Shown one piece after another: positions 43,368-53,000 of a stretch of 64,000 nt of DNA. The DNA lies in assembly GCA_030697165.1 (NCBI GenBank), contig JAUYQQ010000021.1, forward strand, positions 111,871 through 175,870. Reading direction: 5' to 3'. The notes beneath the pieces are model-generated. The model was not told the origin of the DNA. It was given only the letters and a program-made list of their open reading frames with translations, and did no database searches. The position numbers and the translations under genes are program-made. Positions within the stretch are counted from its first letter, which is position 1, and every line of letters starts with the position of its first letter. The stretch is from Acidobacteriota bacterium. GTDB taxonomy: Bacteria; Acidobacteriota; Vicinamibacteria; Vicinamibacterales; UBA2999.

Positions 43368-43967
43368 CTAGCGAATCGTTGGCCTTTGGAGAAACCACAC
43401 CGTCATGGCGCACCTTGCCACCACGATGTTCATGTCGTTGAACCTCCTAATCTCGAGCGTCAAGATGTCGCTGGCAATCTGGCCCGCCAAGGAGCCTTGC
43501 GGTCCCGCAATACGCGCGGTCGCCTGGAAGGGCCCGCTGCTCCCGGCGCTTCCCGAGGGCGGCTCCTGCAAGAAGGCACTGCTCCCGCTGTTGCTGCGCC
43601 AAAGGAACTGTGGCGAGGGATTGCGAATACTGAACTCCACGGGGAACGTGGGGATGGGACCCGCCCCGGTCCCATCTGGCAGCCTTTCTACGGGACACGT
43701 CGCCGAGGTGCCGTTGCCTAACGTGACCCGATCGAAGGTGGGGGTCGACGGATTGGCGTTGCCGTCCGCGTCAACATTGGGGCAGGCATACGTCGCGCTG
43801 CAACCAGTCTGTCCTACCGGGGTAGCGCCCGTTCCTGCCGGCAGAGGGGCAGGGGTCGCGGCGGTGGGGCTGGTCGGAGAGGCTCCAGCGCCAGAGTCGC
43901 CGGAGCCGCCACAGGCGCCCACACACAGCAGCGCCGCCAGCACGGTTCCTGCTCGTCCCACTCTCAT
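43368..43967 (-). CDS. Putative lipoprotein of unknown function (199 aa)
   Basis: A lipoprotein signal (AGTVLAALLCVGACGG, lipobox VGAC) is followed by a Gly/Ser/Pro linker and a domain with several Cys residues (GCSATYACPNVDADG, SATCPVERL, VVARCAMTVWF). I recognise no family. The disulfide-capable Cys pairs suggest an exported, folded domain. It converges with the YpfJ gene and is followed on the same strand by nothing obvious. Confidence 0.68.
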   Translation of the reverse strand: MRVGRAGTVLAALLCVGACGGSGDSGAGASPTSPTAATPAPLPAGTGATPVGQTGCSATYACPNVDADGNANPSTPTFDRVTLGNGTSATCPVERLPDGTGAGPIPTFPVEFSIRNPSPQFLWRSNSGSSAFLQEPPSGSAGSSGPFQATARIAGPQGSLAGQIASDILTLEIRRFNDMNIVVARCAMTVWFLQRPTIR

Positions 43968-44001
43968 GCCCGATCCTCCGTGAACGACGTTGCCGGTGAG
44001 T

Positions 44002-44988
44002 TCATTGGCGGCTCAGGGTGAAACTGTTTGGCAGCGGGCACGGGGTGGTGCCCGGCGCAGGCATGGTGAACGCGCCCGTCATGCTCGTCGCCGTCATCGT
44101 CGCCGTGCCGCTGGCGGGCCCAAGCGTGAGCGTCACGGCGCTACCGTTTGCCGTCCCCGTGATCTCGAAGGTTTGGGTCTTGCCGACGTCCGGCGAGTAG
44201 TACGACGATGTGATCGTCCACGTCATGCTACCGGAGAGGTTCGCACCCGACTGCGTCAGCGTCATGCGCACGCTGTTGTCGGATCGGCCGCAACTGAATC
44301 TCGGGTCGTAGTTCGTCCAGGTCCCCGTCCATGTGCCGGTGGCGCTGAGGGTCGGCGCCGGAGCTGGCGTCGGGGTGGCGATCGGGGGAGGAGTGGTAGC
44401 GGCCACCGTGGCGCCACACGCCGTTCCGCTGAAGCTCCCTGCTGCGGTGACGGCACCGGTGATCGCGCAACCGCCAGCGGACGTTGTTAGCGAACCAGTC
44501 AGCGTGATCGGTGCGGCCTGGCCCGACCCAGTGTAGGTGCCGGCCATGGCGAGCTCGCCACTTAGTGCGGGCGCGTCGGCGGTCGTCACGCATGAAGTTA
44601 GTACCGCCTTGAGAGCGGTCAGGTCGACGCCGGCGCTGGTCGGTGTGTAGTCACGGACGTAGATCAAGTCCATCTTGCCGCTGCCCGGGCAATTGACGCT
44701 GCTGAAGGTGGATCCGCTTGCGGCCATCCGAATGACTCTCCCGGTGCCGACGGACGCAATACCGAATTGGCTTGCCCCGCTGGCGAGCGCGGTGGCAGTC
44801 AAGCCCCCGATGCCGGTCGCAATCGAAGTTGCCTGGGTAGTTGTGGGCGCCGGCGGGGGCGCCGGCGTGGCGGTTGGTGTTGGCGCGGTCGCGGTTGGCG
44901 CCGTTGGTGTGCTCGTTGCGACCGACGGTCCGCCGCCGCAGGCCGGGGCGACCGCCAATGTGAGGAGGATCAAGAAGGGAAAACGCAT
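44002..44988 (-). CDS. Putative lipoprotein with Thr/Pro-rich linkers (328 aa)
   Basis: A signal with lipobox APAC (PFLILLTLAVAPACGGG) precedes a Thr/Ala/Pro-rich linker, a first domain (about 55-195) and a second linker (TPPPIATPTPAPAPT). The C-terminal domain has GTWTGTWTNYDPRFSCG and RMTLTQSGANLSGSMTWTI. This last pattern (GTWxGTW, LTQSGxxLSGxM) is common in Acidobacteriota lipocalin-like beta domains. AAGGAGT lies 7 bases before the ATG. Confidence 0.72.
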   Translation of the reverse strand: MRFPFLILLTLAVAPACGGGPSVATSTPTAPTATAPTPTATPAPPPAPTTTQATSIATGIGGLTATALASGASQFGIASVGTGRVIRMAASGSTFSSVNCPGSGKMDLIYVRDYTPTSAGVDLTALKAVLTSCVTTADAPALSGELAMAGTYTGSGQAAPITLTGSLTTSAGGCAITGAVTAAGSFSGTACGATVAATTPPPIATPTPAPAPTLSATGTWTGTWTNYDPRFSCGRSDNSVRMTLTQSGANLSGSMTWTITSSYYSPDVGKTQTFEITGTANGSAVTLTLGPASGTATMTATSMTGAFTMPAPGTTPCPLPNSFTLSRQ

Positions 44989-45153
44989 CGGGCAACTCCT
45001 TTCGTCGCGACGCCTGCTCGCTCACGTGGCGTCAACCGGACGTCAATGGGGGATTGGCGCATTCGGATGCGGCACAGGATGCGTCCGCATGGACCGGAGC
45101 CTCAATCGCCATATCTGTGCATTAGCGTCTATTTGGTGCAGAATGGGCGCCTC

Positions 45154-46452
45154 ATGACGACCAACGGCCCGGCCGGCGACCACCGGCTGGATTCGTGGAA
45201 GGCAATCGCCGATTACCTGGGCCGCGACATCGGCACCGTGCGGCGATGGGAACGGTTGCAGGGGCTTCCGGTGCGGCGGGTGCCCGGCGGCCGCGGCAGC
45301 TCGGTCTTTGCATACACCACCGAAATCGACGCCTGGCTGAAGGGACCTCAGTCGGAAGCGCCAGTCGCCTCACAACCCGCCCCACAACCCATCCCAGTGC
45401 GATGGTCCGGATGGGTGATCGCCCCCCTCGTCTTGATCGCGATGCTGGCCCTGGCTTTTCGCGGCACCTCGGCGCCTCGCGCGGATGTGGCGGGGTTACG
45501 GGCCGAGGTCTCCAAGCAGTCGTTGACGGCGTTTGACGCCGCCGGTGGCGAACTCTGGAGGCATGCGTGGGATGAGCGCTACGAAGTGGTGTTCTCTGAG
45601 TTTAGCCCGGGCGTGCAGGTGTCTGGCGATGCCGAGCCGGTGGTCTATTCGTCGACCAGTTACCGGGAACGCATTGGCGACCGGCGAATCGAAAGCGGCG
45701 AACTGGTCGCCTTCGGCAGCGACGGCCGTCGCCAGTGGTCGTTCGCGTTCGACGACACGGTCACCTTTGGCGGCAAGCCGTTCACTGCGCCATGGGCCAT
45801 CACCACGTTTGCCCGCGAGGACCTGCCGAAGACAAGCCGGCTGGCGGTAGCCGCGCATCACTACGTCTGGGGCCCCAGTCTGGTCGCCGTCCTGGATTCC
45901 GCCGGCCGCCGGCTGGGCACGTTCGCTCATTCCGGTTGGGTCGAGGCGCTCAGGTGGATGAATGCAGAGACGCTGTTGGTAGCCGGCTTCTCGGAATCAC
46001 AGAACGGCGGCATGGTCGCGTTGCTCGACACGGCGAAGCTCGACGCCCAGGGCCCCGAAGCCGCCGGTACCGAACACTACTGTGACAGCTGCGGCAAGCA
46101 GCTCCCGCGGCGCATGATGGTGATGCCGCGCAGCGAGCTGAACCGGGTGACGAACTCGCGCTTCAACCGTGCAGCCGTTTCGATTGTCGGCGACCGCATC
46201 GTGGTGCATACCCTCGAAGTGCCATCGACCACCCTGGCTTCGGATGCGATCTACGAGTTCACGACCAGCCTCGATCCGATCCGCGCCACCTACAGCCAGC
46301 AATACTGGGCTACCCACGACGCCCTGCACACGGAGGGCAAGCTCGATCACCCGCGCGAGCGGTGCCCGGACCGCAACGGCCCAAGGGCGATCCGCAGCTG
46401 GTCCCCCAGCGCCGGCTGGAGCACGGTCTCACCAGGCGAAGCGCGCCCGTAG
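45154..46452 (+). CDS. Membrane protein with cytoplasmic HTH and extracytoplasmic beta-propeller-like domain
   Basis: This 432-residue protein starts at the ATG at 45154. Residues 10-60 form a MerR/excisionase-type HTH (LDSWKAIADYLGRDIGTVRRWERLQGLPVRRV). One membrane helix (WVIAPLVLIAMLALAF) follows, then a large domain with repeated short strands ending in DAAGGELWRHAW and VLDSAGRRLGTFAHSG, like a PQQ-type propeller, and a CDSC pair near residue 310. The design, DNA-binding inside and sensor outside, resembles CadC-type one-component regulators. The 3' end overlaps the convergent TonB receptor gene by 24 bp. Confidence 0.78.
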   Translation: MTTNGPAGDHRLDSWKAIADYLGRDIGTVRRWERLQGLPVRRVPGGRGSSVFAYTTEIDAWLKGPQSEAPVASQPAPQPIPVRWSGWVIAPLVLIAMLALAFRGTSAPRADVAGLRAEVSKQSLTAFDAAGGELWRHAWDERYEVVFSEFSPGVQVSGDAEPVVYSSTSYRERIGDRRIESGELVAFGSDGRRQWSFAFDDTVTFGGKPFTAPWAITTFAREDLPKTSRLAVAAHHYVWGPSLVAVLDSAGRRLGTFAHSGWVEALRWMNAETLLVAGFSESQNGGMVALLDTAKLDAQGPEAAGTEHYCDSCGKQLPRRMMVMPRSELNRVTNSRFNRAAVSIVGDRIVVHTLEVPSTTLASDAIYEFTTSLDPIRATYSQQYWATHDALHTEGKLDHPRERCPDRNGPRAIRSWSPSAGWSTVSPGEARP

Positions 46453-49400
46453 CTGCAGGGTCCGGGGAAACCCGCTGTCGCTGCGAATTTCTCCAAACGT
46501 CGCCGACCCGAACGCGCCGTTGGGACCCCGGAAATCCCGGGCGTTCAGCAGGTTGATGATCTCTGCCCTGAGCGTCAGCGCCCCGCCGCCCAACGCGAAT
46601 GGCCGGTCGATCGCCAGGTCGAGCAGTCGCCGTCCGGGCGTGCGAACACGGCCGTCGGCGCGCGGTGCCGTGCCGAGAGTGAACGCCGTTGCCGCTGACC
46701 AGGCCGCCGGGTTCAGCCAGCGGATGCAACTGCACGCGGCATCAAAGGCATCGGCGGGATTGCCGGCCAGCACCGGGTTCGCCCCGGCGACGATATTCGG
46801 CCGCTGGCTGCCCGCGAGGAGGCCAGTGTTCTGGGTGGCCTGCCCGATGGCGACGGGAAAGCCGCTCTGGAACGTGCCGGCCACACTCGCGGAAAAGCCC
46901 CATCCCAGGTCCGCCGTACCGGTCACGTTCAGGCGATGCGGCGTGTCGAGAATCGAAAGACCGTACTCCGAATCGATGTCGTAATAGTTGCGAATCGCCG
47001 AGCCTTCGGAGAAGAAGTTGCTCTCCGAATATTGATTGTCTCGCTGCCGGCTGTAGGTATAGTTCGCGCGCAGCGCCCAGCGGTCGAAGCGGCGATCGGC
47101 GCCGACGATGACAGCATCGTAGCGGGACCGGGCCTGGGGCGACCGTAAGGCATAGACCGCATCGAACTGCGGGTAGGGGCGCAGCAGCTGTCCCGCCGGC
47201 ACCGATCCGGCGGCGAGAATGCCCACCGCGAGGGGAGTGCCTACGAAGGGATTCGCCAGCGGCTGCAGCAGGGCATTACCCATCGCGAGGTACTTCGGGT
47301 CGAGTTGGTTGACGTTGACAAACGAGCCGCTCGAACCGCCGACGGATAGGTGACGCCCCAGTGAGCCGAGGTAGGCCAGGTTCATCGTCAGGCGATCACC
47401 GACCTGCCTCTGCACCTCGACGGAATACCGATGATGGTGCCCTGGCCCAGTCGTGGGGTCGACGAACTCGACGCCGCCGCCAACTCCGGTCATCACCCCG
47501 AGCCCATTGCCCGACGGCTGCGCGATGCCGGCCGGAAAAGGATGGGTCAAGGTGCACGTGGCACAGGGCGCGAAACGGGTTTCCTGCGTGGTCACCAGGT
47601 CGGTCGTGACGTTGTAGCCGCGGGTGCCGGTGCCGGTTTCTGAGGCGCTGATGCCCTGCTGCGGCGCGACGAACACACCGTAGCCACCGCGCAGCACGGT
47701 CCTGTCGTCGATGGAAAAAGCCGCGCTGATCCGCGGCGACAGGTGCCAGCGATCGGCGTCGCCTTGCATTTCCGGCGCGCCGTTCACGCCAGCGTAGATG
47801 AGGCCGCCGGTGAGGGCGAGCGGGGTGCCATCAGGCCGGTGGCCCGCCACCTGGATCGGGAACGGTGTCTCCGAGGCCCAGCCCACGGCCATTCGGTTGT
47901 TGACCTCGCGCAGGCCGTCCTCAAACTCGTAGCGCAGGCCGGCATTGAGCGTCAGCCGCGGGTGCAGGCGGACCTCGTCATGGATGAAGCCGGCACCGTA
48001 GCGAACGTACACGTTGACGGGCGAACTGGTATAGATGCCCCCCGATGCGGGATAGCCGAGGAGAAAGCTCGCGAAGGCGTTGCCCGTCGCCGGCGCCGCC
48101 GCAATGGGATCCGGCCCGAGCGTGAAGTCCCGAGTGAAGCCGTAGTAACCGCTGCCGCCCAGGTTTCTGAAATCGACCCCCGTCAACCGAAACTCGCCGC
48201 CGGCCCGTAGTCGATGGGCGCCCCGCAGTGTCGTGAAGGCGGTTGACAGGTTGTGGGCGTAAAAGACGCCTCGCTGACGGTCTCGATCACCGAGTAAGGC
48301 GCCGCCCTGGCCGTAGTCGCTGACCGAGATCGAGGGGAATTTTTTGAGCGGCAGCTGCGCGATGAAGCGCGGGTCAAAGCCGAGCGTGGCCGGATCGAAG
48401 TCGGCCCCGCGGTTGTCGTCAACGAACTGGTTCAACCCGTACCGTACTTCCCATGCCGAACGGTCGCTGACTGTCCACGACTGGTGGAGGGAGAGAAAGT
48501 TGACGGTCCGCACCAGCGCGCCGTCGCCGGGGTCGGCGCCGTTGGCGAAGAGCTCGCCGCCGAAGAACCGGGCGTCGGGTTCAGCGGAGCGATACCAGGC
48601 GTAGGCGACCGACAGGCTGAGCCGATCGGTCCACCGGTGCGTCAGCTTGGTCGTGAACTGCCTGGCTTCATCCAGTACCGACACGCTGACCGGCAGTGAC
48701 GTGCCGGCCGGCGCGAGCGGCAGGTACGGCAACATGGCCAGGGCGACCGGGTTCAGGCGCGATGCCGGGATCTGAGCGTTTGGAAACGGGTCGCGAATGA
48801 ACCCGCCCGGCCTCAGCGGATCCGGACGGGTGGTGAGCGGGTCGTAGATCGTGAGACCGGACTGAGAAAAGTCGCCACGGCGCTCGGCGGGTGTTGGCAG
48901 GTTCAGCACGGTGTTCCGGCTGCTTTCGGTCCGATACCCTTCGCCCCCCAGGAAAAAGAACGCGCGATCGGCCACGATCGGCCCGCCTATCGATCCGGCA
49001 AACAGGTGGTACGAGGTATCGGTCTTGGGGAGGTTGGCTTTCTCGGCAAAGAACAGCTGCGCCTGTGTCGCACTGGGGCGATTCTGGTAGACGCCGCTGC
49101 CGCGCAAGGAACTACCGCCGGCTCGCGCCGTGACATTGAAGACGCCGCCGGCCGTCCGTCCGACCTCAGCGTCGTACGGTCCGAGTTCGACGCGCATTTC
49201 CTCCACCGATTCCATGCCGGGAATGATCGTGGCGCGGTTCTGGATATCGACGATCGGCACGCCGTCCAACAGGTAGGTGTTGGCGCGGCGGGCACTGCCG
49301 GCCATGGAAATCAGCGATGAGTTCGACTGATCCTGCTGCCGGACGAACAGCGCATTGCCCGTCGGGATCACCGTCGGCGCCAGCGTTCCCATGATGAAGA

Positions 49401-49842
49401 TATTGCGGCCCGCAGTCGGTTGCGCCACGAGCTCCGCACCACGGAATGGCAGGCCCAGGATGCCGTTCAGGCGGTCGGGCACCGCAGGCGCGGTGACGGT
49501 CACAAACTCACTCACCGCGCCGATGTCCAGCCGCACGTCGAAAGTGACGGCGCTGCGCGGGCCGATGCGCAGGGGCTCGCCTTCGGCGAGCTTGAACCCG
49601 GTCGCGCTGACCTGGAGGCGGTAGGTGCCCGGCGGCAGCGAGGGAAAAATGTACTCGCCTGCCGCATTGGTCGTGGTGGTCGTCGTCGCGCCGGTTTGGG
49701 CGTCGTTGAGAACGATGCGCGCCGCGGCAACCGGGGCGCTGGTGTCCGACACCCGCCCGCGAATACTGCCGTGGAAAGTTTGCCCGGAGGCGGACGAGGG
49801 GCTGATCAGCAGCAGCAAGAGCACGGAGGGGACCAAGCTCAT
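46429..49842 (-). CDS. TonB-dependent receptor, Oar-like, with carboxypeptidase-regulatory N-terminal domain
   Basis: The protein has about 1137 residues from the ATG at 49842, which gives signal peptide SLVPSVLLLLLISPSSASGQ; an open frame reaches to 49971 without protein character. Residues 25-110 are a carboxypeptidase-regulatory-like Ig domain (GSIRGRVSDTSAPVAAARIVL, GEYIFPSLPPGTYRLQVSA). A plug domain follows (ARRANTYLLDGVPI, then EVGRTAGGVFNV), and then a beta-barrel of alternating aromatic strands to the end. Such receptors import large substrates or act in adhesion and are the hallmark of Acidobacteriota. No partner SusD gene is adjacent. Confidence 0.92.
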   Translation of the reverse strand: MSLVPSVLLLLLISPSSASGQTFHGSIRGRVSDTSAPVAAARIVLNDAQTGATTTTTTNAAGEYIFPSLPPGTYRLQVSATGFKLAEGEPLRIGPRSAVTFDVRLDIGAVSEFVTVTAPAVPDRLNGILGLPFRGAELVAQPTAGRNIFIMGTLAPTVIPTGNALFVRQQDQSNSSLISMAGSARRANTYLLDGVPIVDIQNRATIIPGMESVEEMRVELGPYDAEVGRTAGGVFNVTARAGGSSLRGSGVYQNRPSATQAQLFFAEKANLPKTDTSYHLFAGSIGGPIVADRAFFFLGGEGYRTESSRNTVLNLPTPAERRGDFSQSGLTIYDPLTTRPDPLRPGGFIRDPFPNAQIPASRLNPVALAMLPYLPLAPAGTSLPVSVSVLDEARQFTTKLTHRWTDRLSLSVAYAWYRSAEPDARFFGGELFANGADPGDGALVRTVNFLSLHQSWTVSDRSAWEVRYGLNQFVDDNRGADFDPATLGFDPRFIAQLPLKKFPSISVSDYGQGGALLGDRDRQRGVFYAHNLSTAFTTLRGAHRLRAGGEFRLTGVDFRNLGGSGYYGFTRDFTLGPDPIAAAPATGNAFASFLLGYPASGGIYTSSPVNVYVRYGAGFIHDEVRLHPRLTLNAGLRYEFEDGLREVNNRMAVGWASETPFPIQVAGHRPDGTPLALTGGLIYAGVNGAPEMQGDADRWHLSPRISAAFSIDDRTVLRGGYGVFVAPQQGISASETGTGTRGYNVTTDLVTTQETRFAPCATCTLTHPFPAGIAQPSGNGLGVMTGVGGGVEFVDPTTGPGHHHRYSVEVQRQVGDRLTMNLAYLGSLGRHLSVGGSSGSFVNVNQLDPKYLAMGNALLQPLANPFVGTPLAVGILAAGSVPAGQLLRPYPQFDAVYALRSPQARSRYDAVIVGADRRFDRWALRANYTYSRQRDNQYSESNFFSEGSAIRNYYDIDSEYGLSILDTPHRLNVTGTADLGWGFSASVAGTFQSGFPVAIGQATQNTGLLAGSQRPNIVAGANPVLAGNPADAFDAACSCIRWLNPAAWSAATAFTLGTAPRADGRVRTPGRRLLDLAIDRPFALGGGALTLRAEIINLLNARDFRGPNGAFGSATFGEIRSDSGFPRTLQLRARFAW

Positions 49843-50025
49843 CCGGCAGCATCCTATATCAGCGCGGCGCGCGGCCTCTATCCCCGTCCGGCAATCACAG
49901 GGCGGCGGAAGGCCCCGCGAAACCTGGGCGAAACCGGGCGAGCGATCGCGTGTGGACGCTAATGCCCACATTCGCCCATTGATCAGCTTGCACGGTGCGG
50001 CGATGCTCTCGCTTGGAGTCTCCCC
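49843..50025. other. Divergent promoter region, 183 bp
   Basis: This region separates the leftward TonB receptor from the rightward kelch protein gene. Apart from the GGAG Shine-Dalgarno before 50026 I see no strong promoter hexamer or hairpin. Confidence 0.4.
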
Positions 50026-53000
50026 ATGATTTCAGGACGTGCACTGGTACGGGTGGTGGTCGGTGGTTTCTTGATGGCCGGCGCGGTTGGCGTTTGGGCA
50101 GCCGGCGGGTGGGTGGCCCAGCCCCCCATGCCAGAGCCACGCTACGCTCACGGGGCTGTTGTCATGGCTGGCCGCATCCATGTGGTCGGTGGCACCAGCG
50201 CGCAGAGTTGCTCGTTCCTTTCATCCCACACCGTCTACGACCCCGCAACCGGACTGTGGACGCCGGCGGAGCCGATGTCGGTGCCGCGAGCACACCCCGG
50301 GGCCGTAGTGATGGACGGCCTGCTCTACGTGGTCGGCGGAACCCGTCAATGCAGTCTCGATCTCGCCAGTGGTGAGGTTTACGACCCGGCGACCAACTCG
50401 TGGTCGCCAATCGCGCCCATGACAACGCCGCGCGCCAACTTCGGCATCGCGGCGGTCAACGGCCGGATCTTTGTGTTTGGCGGCCTCTATCCTTCGGACG
50501 GTGGCGTCACCCTGGCCTCGGTGGAAAGCTACGACCCGCAAACCGACTCGTGGACCGTGCTGGCGCCGATGCCTCAGCCGCGCCGTGCCATGATGGCCGG
50601 GGCCATCGACGGGATCATCTACATAGCCGGCGGATCCTATGGTCATGCGCCTACGGCCGACGTCCACGCCTACGACCCGGTCACCGGCGCCTGGTCGCCG
50701 CGTGCCGCCATGCATGTCGGCAGGGATAACGCCGGCGTGACGGTGACGGCAGGGCGCCTGTTTATCGCTGGTGGTTTCGGGAGCGAAGGCTTCGAGGCCT
50801 CGACGGCCAGCTATAACCCGGCCAGCGATACGTGGACGCTCCACGCGTCGTTGCCGTCGGCATGGACGTCGCCTGAAGCCGTCAGCTTGAACGGGCAAGT
50901 CTTCGTGCTGGGCGGACTCCAGCCCACAGGCGGGGTCGTTAGCGATCAGCACCTGGCCCTGGTCGAGACCGGCGATGTCACCGCGCCGGTCACATCCGCG
51001 ACGCGTTCGCTGCCGAACGGCAACGGCTGGAACAACGGTAGCGTTTGGGTGTCTCTGCAGGCCACCGACGAAGAAAGTGGAGTGGCCTCGCTCGTCTACC
51101 AGATGTCGGGAGCACAAAGCGGTGGTGCCACTGTCGCCGGCGACACCGCCTCGTTTGAGGTCGCCAATGAAGGCGTGACGACGATCACGTATTACGCAAC
51201 CGATGGCGAGGGCAACGCCGAGATTCCGCGATCCTTGATTGTTCGCATCGATCGCACCCCGCCGGTCTTGGTTTCCATTGCGGACCGGACCGTCGAAGCG
51301 CAGTCGTCATCCGGCGGGTTCACGTCGTTCACGCCGAGCGCGACCGACTATGGCGGCAGCGGCGTCGTCATGGTGACGGCCAATCCGCCAGGTCCCATGT
51401 TCCCGCTGGGCACGACCACGGTCGTGCTGAGCGCGCTCGACGCGGCCGGCAATGGCGCCGCGCCTGTCAGCTTCACGGTTACCGTTCAGGACACGACACG
51501 GCCGAGCCTGTTTACGCCGATGGCGGTCGGCCCGGTCGAAGCCACCGGGCCTTCCGGAGCATCGGTCAGCTTCTTTGCCACGGCGACCGACACCGTAAGC
51601 GGTTCGCTCACAGCGGTCTGCACCCCTCCGTCGGGGATCTTCGCGATTGGCGTTACCACTGTGCTGTGCAGCGCGACCGACGGTGCCGGCAACACCGCCA
51701 CGAAGACGTTTGATGTTACGGTGCATGACACGAGGCCACCAATCGTGTCACCGATGTTCAACATCGTTCGCGAGGCGACCGGTCCGGGCGGCGCAACGGT
51801 GTTCTACAACGTGACCGCGAACGACACGGTCGACGGACCTCGTCCGGTGCAGTGTACGGTGCCCTCAGGCAGCCTGTTCGGGTTTGGCATCACCAGTGTC
51901 TCCTGCACGGCGTCAGACACGCGCGGCAACCTGTCGGCGCCGCGCCTCTTCACCGTGACGGTGCATGACACCACGGCGCCGAATTTCGGGCCCGTCGCCA
52001 ATGTCAACGTCGAGGCGACCTCGGCCGCCGGCGCGATCGTCAGCTATCAGCTGCCCGTTGCAATCGACACGGTGGACGGCCCGAGGCCGGTCAGCTGCTC
52101 ACCGCCCCCGGGCTCGCAGTTTCCCATGGGCAGCACGCGCGTCAGTTGTTCCTCGTCCGACTCGCGCAACAATACCAGGTTCGTGAACTTCAGCGTCAAT
52201 GTGGAGCCGGCTCTGGTGTCGCTCGAGGTCGATCCGCGAGCGGTGTCGCTGTTGCCGGGCGAGACGCAGCAGTTCGTTGGCACCGCTCGCTTCAGTGACG
52301 GCTCGGTGCGAACGACGGCTGACCCCGGCGGCGGCGGTGGTAACGAGGGCGGAGGTTCCCCGTCGAACTCGTTGTGGTCGATCGAGTTTGCCCCGTCCCT
52401 GGACGTCAGTCAGTGCGGTCTCGTGAACGGCGGGTTCTCCTCGCAGGCATTCACCGCCGATGCCACCGGCGCGGTGAACGTCGTGTGGTCACCGAACACG
52501 GCGGTCGTTCGCGCAGTCGGTACGCTGACCCCGGAAAGCCAGTTCACTGCGACGCTGACTTGCACCAATGGCAACGGGAGCCCGGGCTCAATCACCGCCA
52601 CGTGGGCCGGGCCAGCAGCGACCCGGTTCACGGGTTCATACTCCCTCGGTGGGCAGAGCGGCAGCGTCGTCATCAAAGGGTGGTCGTCGAAGCCGAGCGC
52701 TCCGGGCGTCTCGCGCTTCGCGCTTGGCGGCGCCACGGTCGGCGGCAAGTTCTACGCAATCGGCGGGGCCAACGGCACGACCACGCAGGATGCGAACCAG
52801 GTCTACGACCCGGCCACCAACCTGTGGTCCACCGCCGCGTCCATGCCGACTCGTCGCGAGGGCATGGGGATTGTCGCCCTCGACGGGAGGATCTACGCCG
52901 TTGGGGGCAGCGCCAACGGAACGCCCCTGACGACGGTTGAAGTCTTCGACCCGGTGACCAACACCTGGTCGTCCGCCCCCGGCTTGCTCACGGCCCGCAG

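Noticed and set aside
43386..43983. Plus-strand frames across the lipoprotein gene
   Set aside because: They are antisense to a frame with a proper lipobox and stop/start context.
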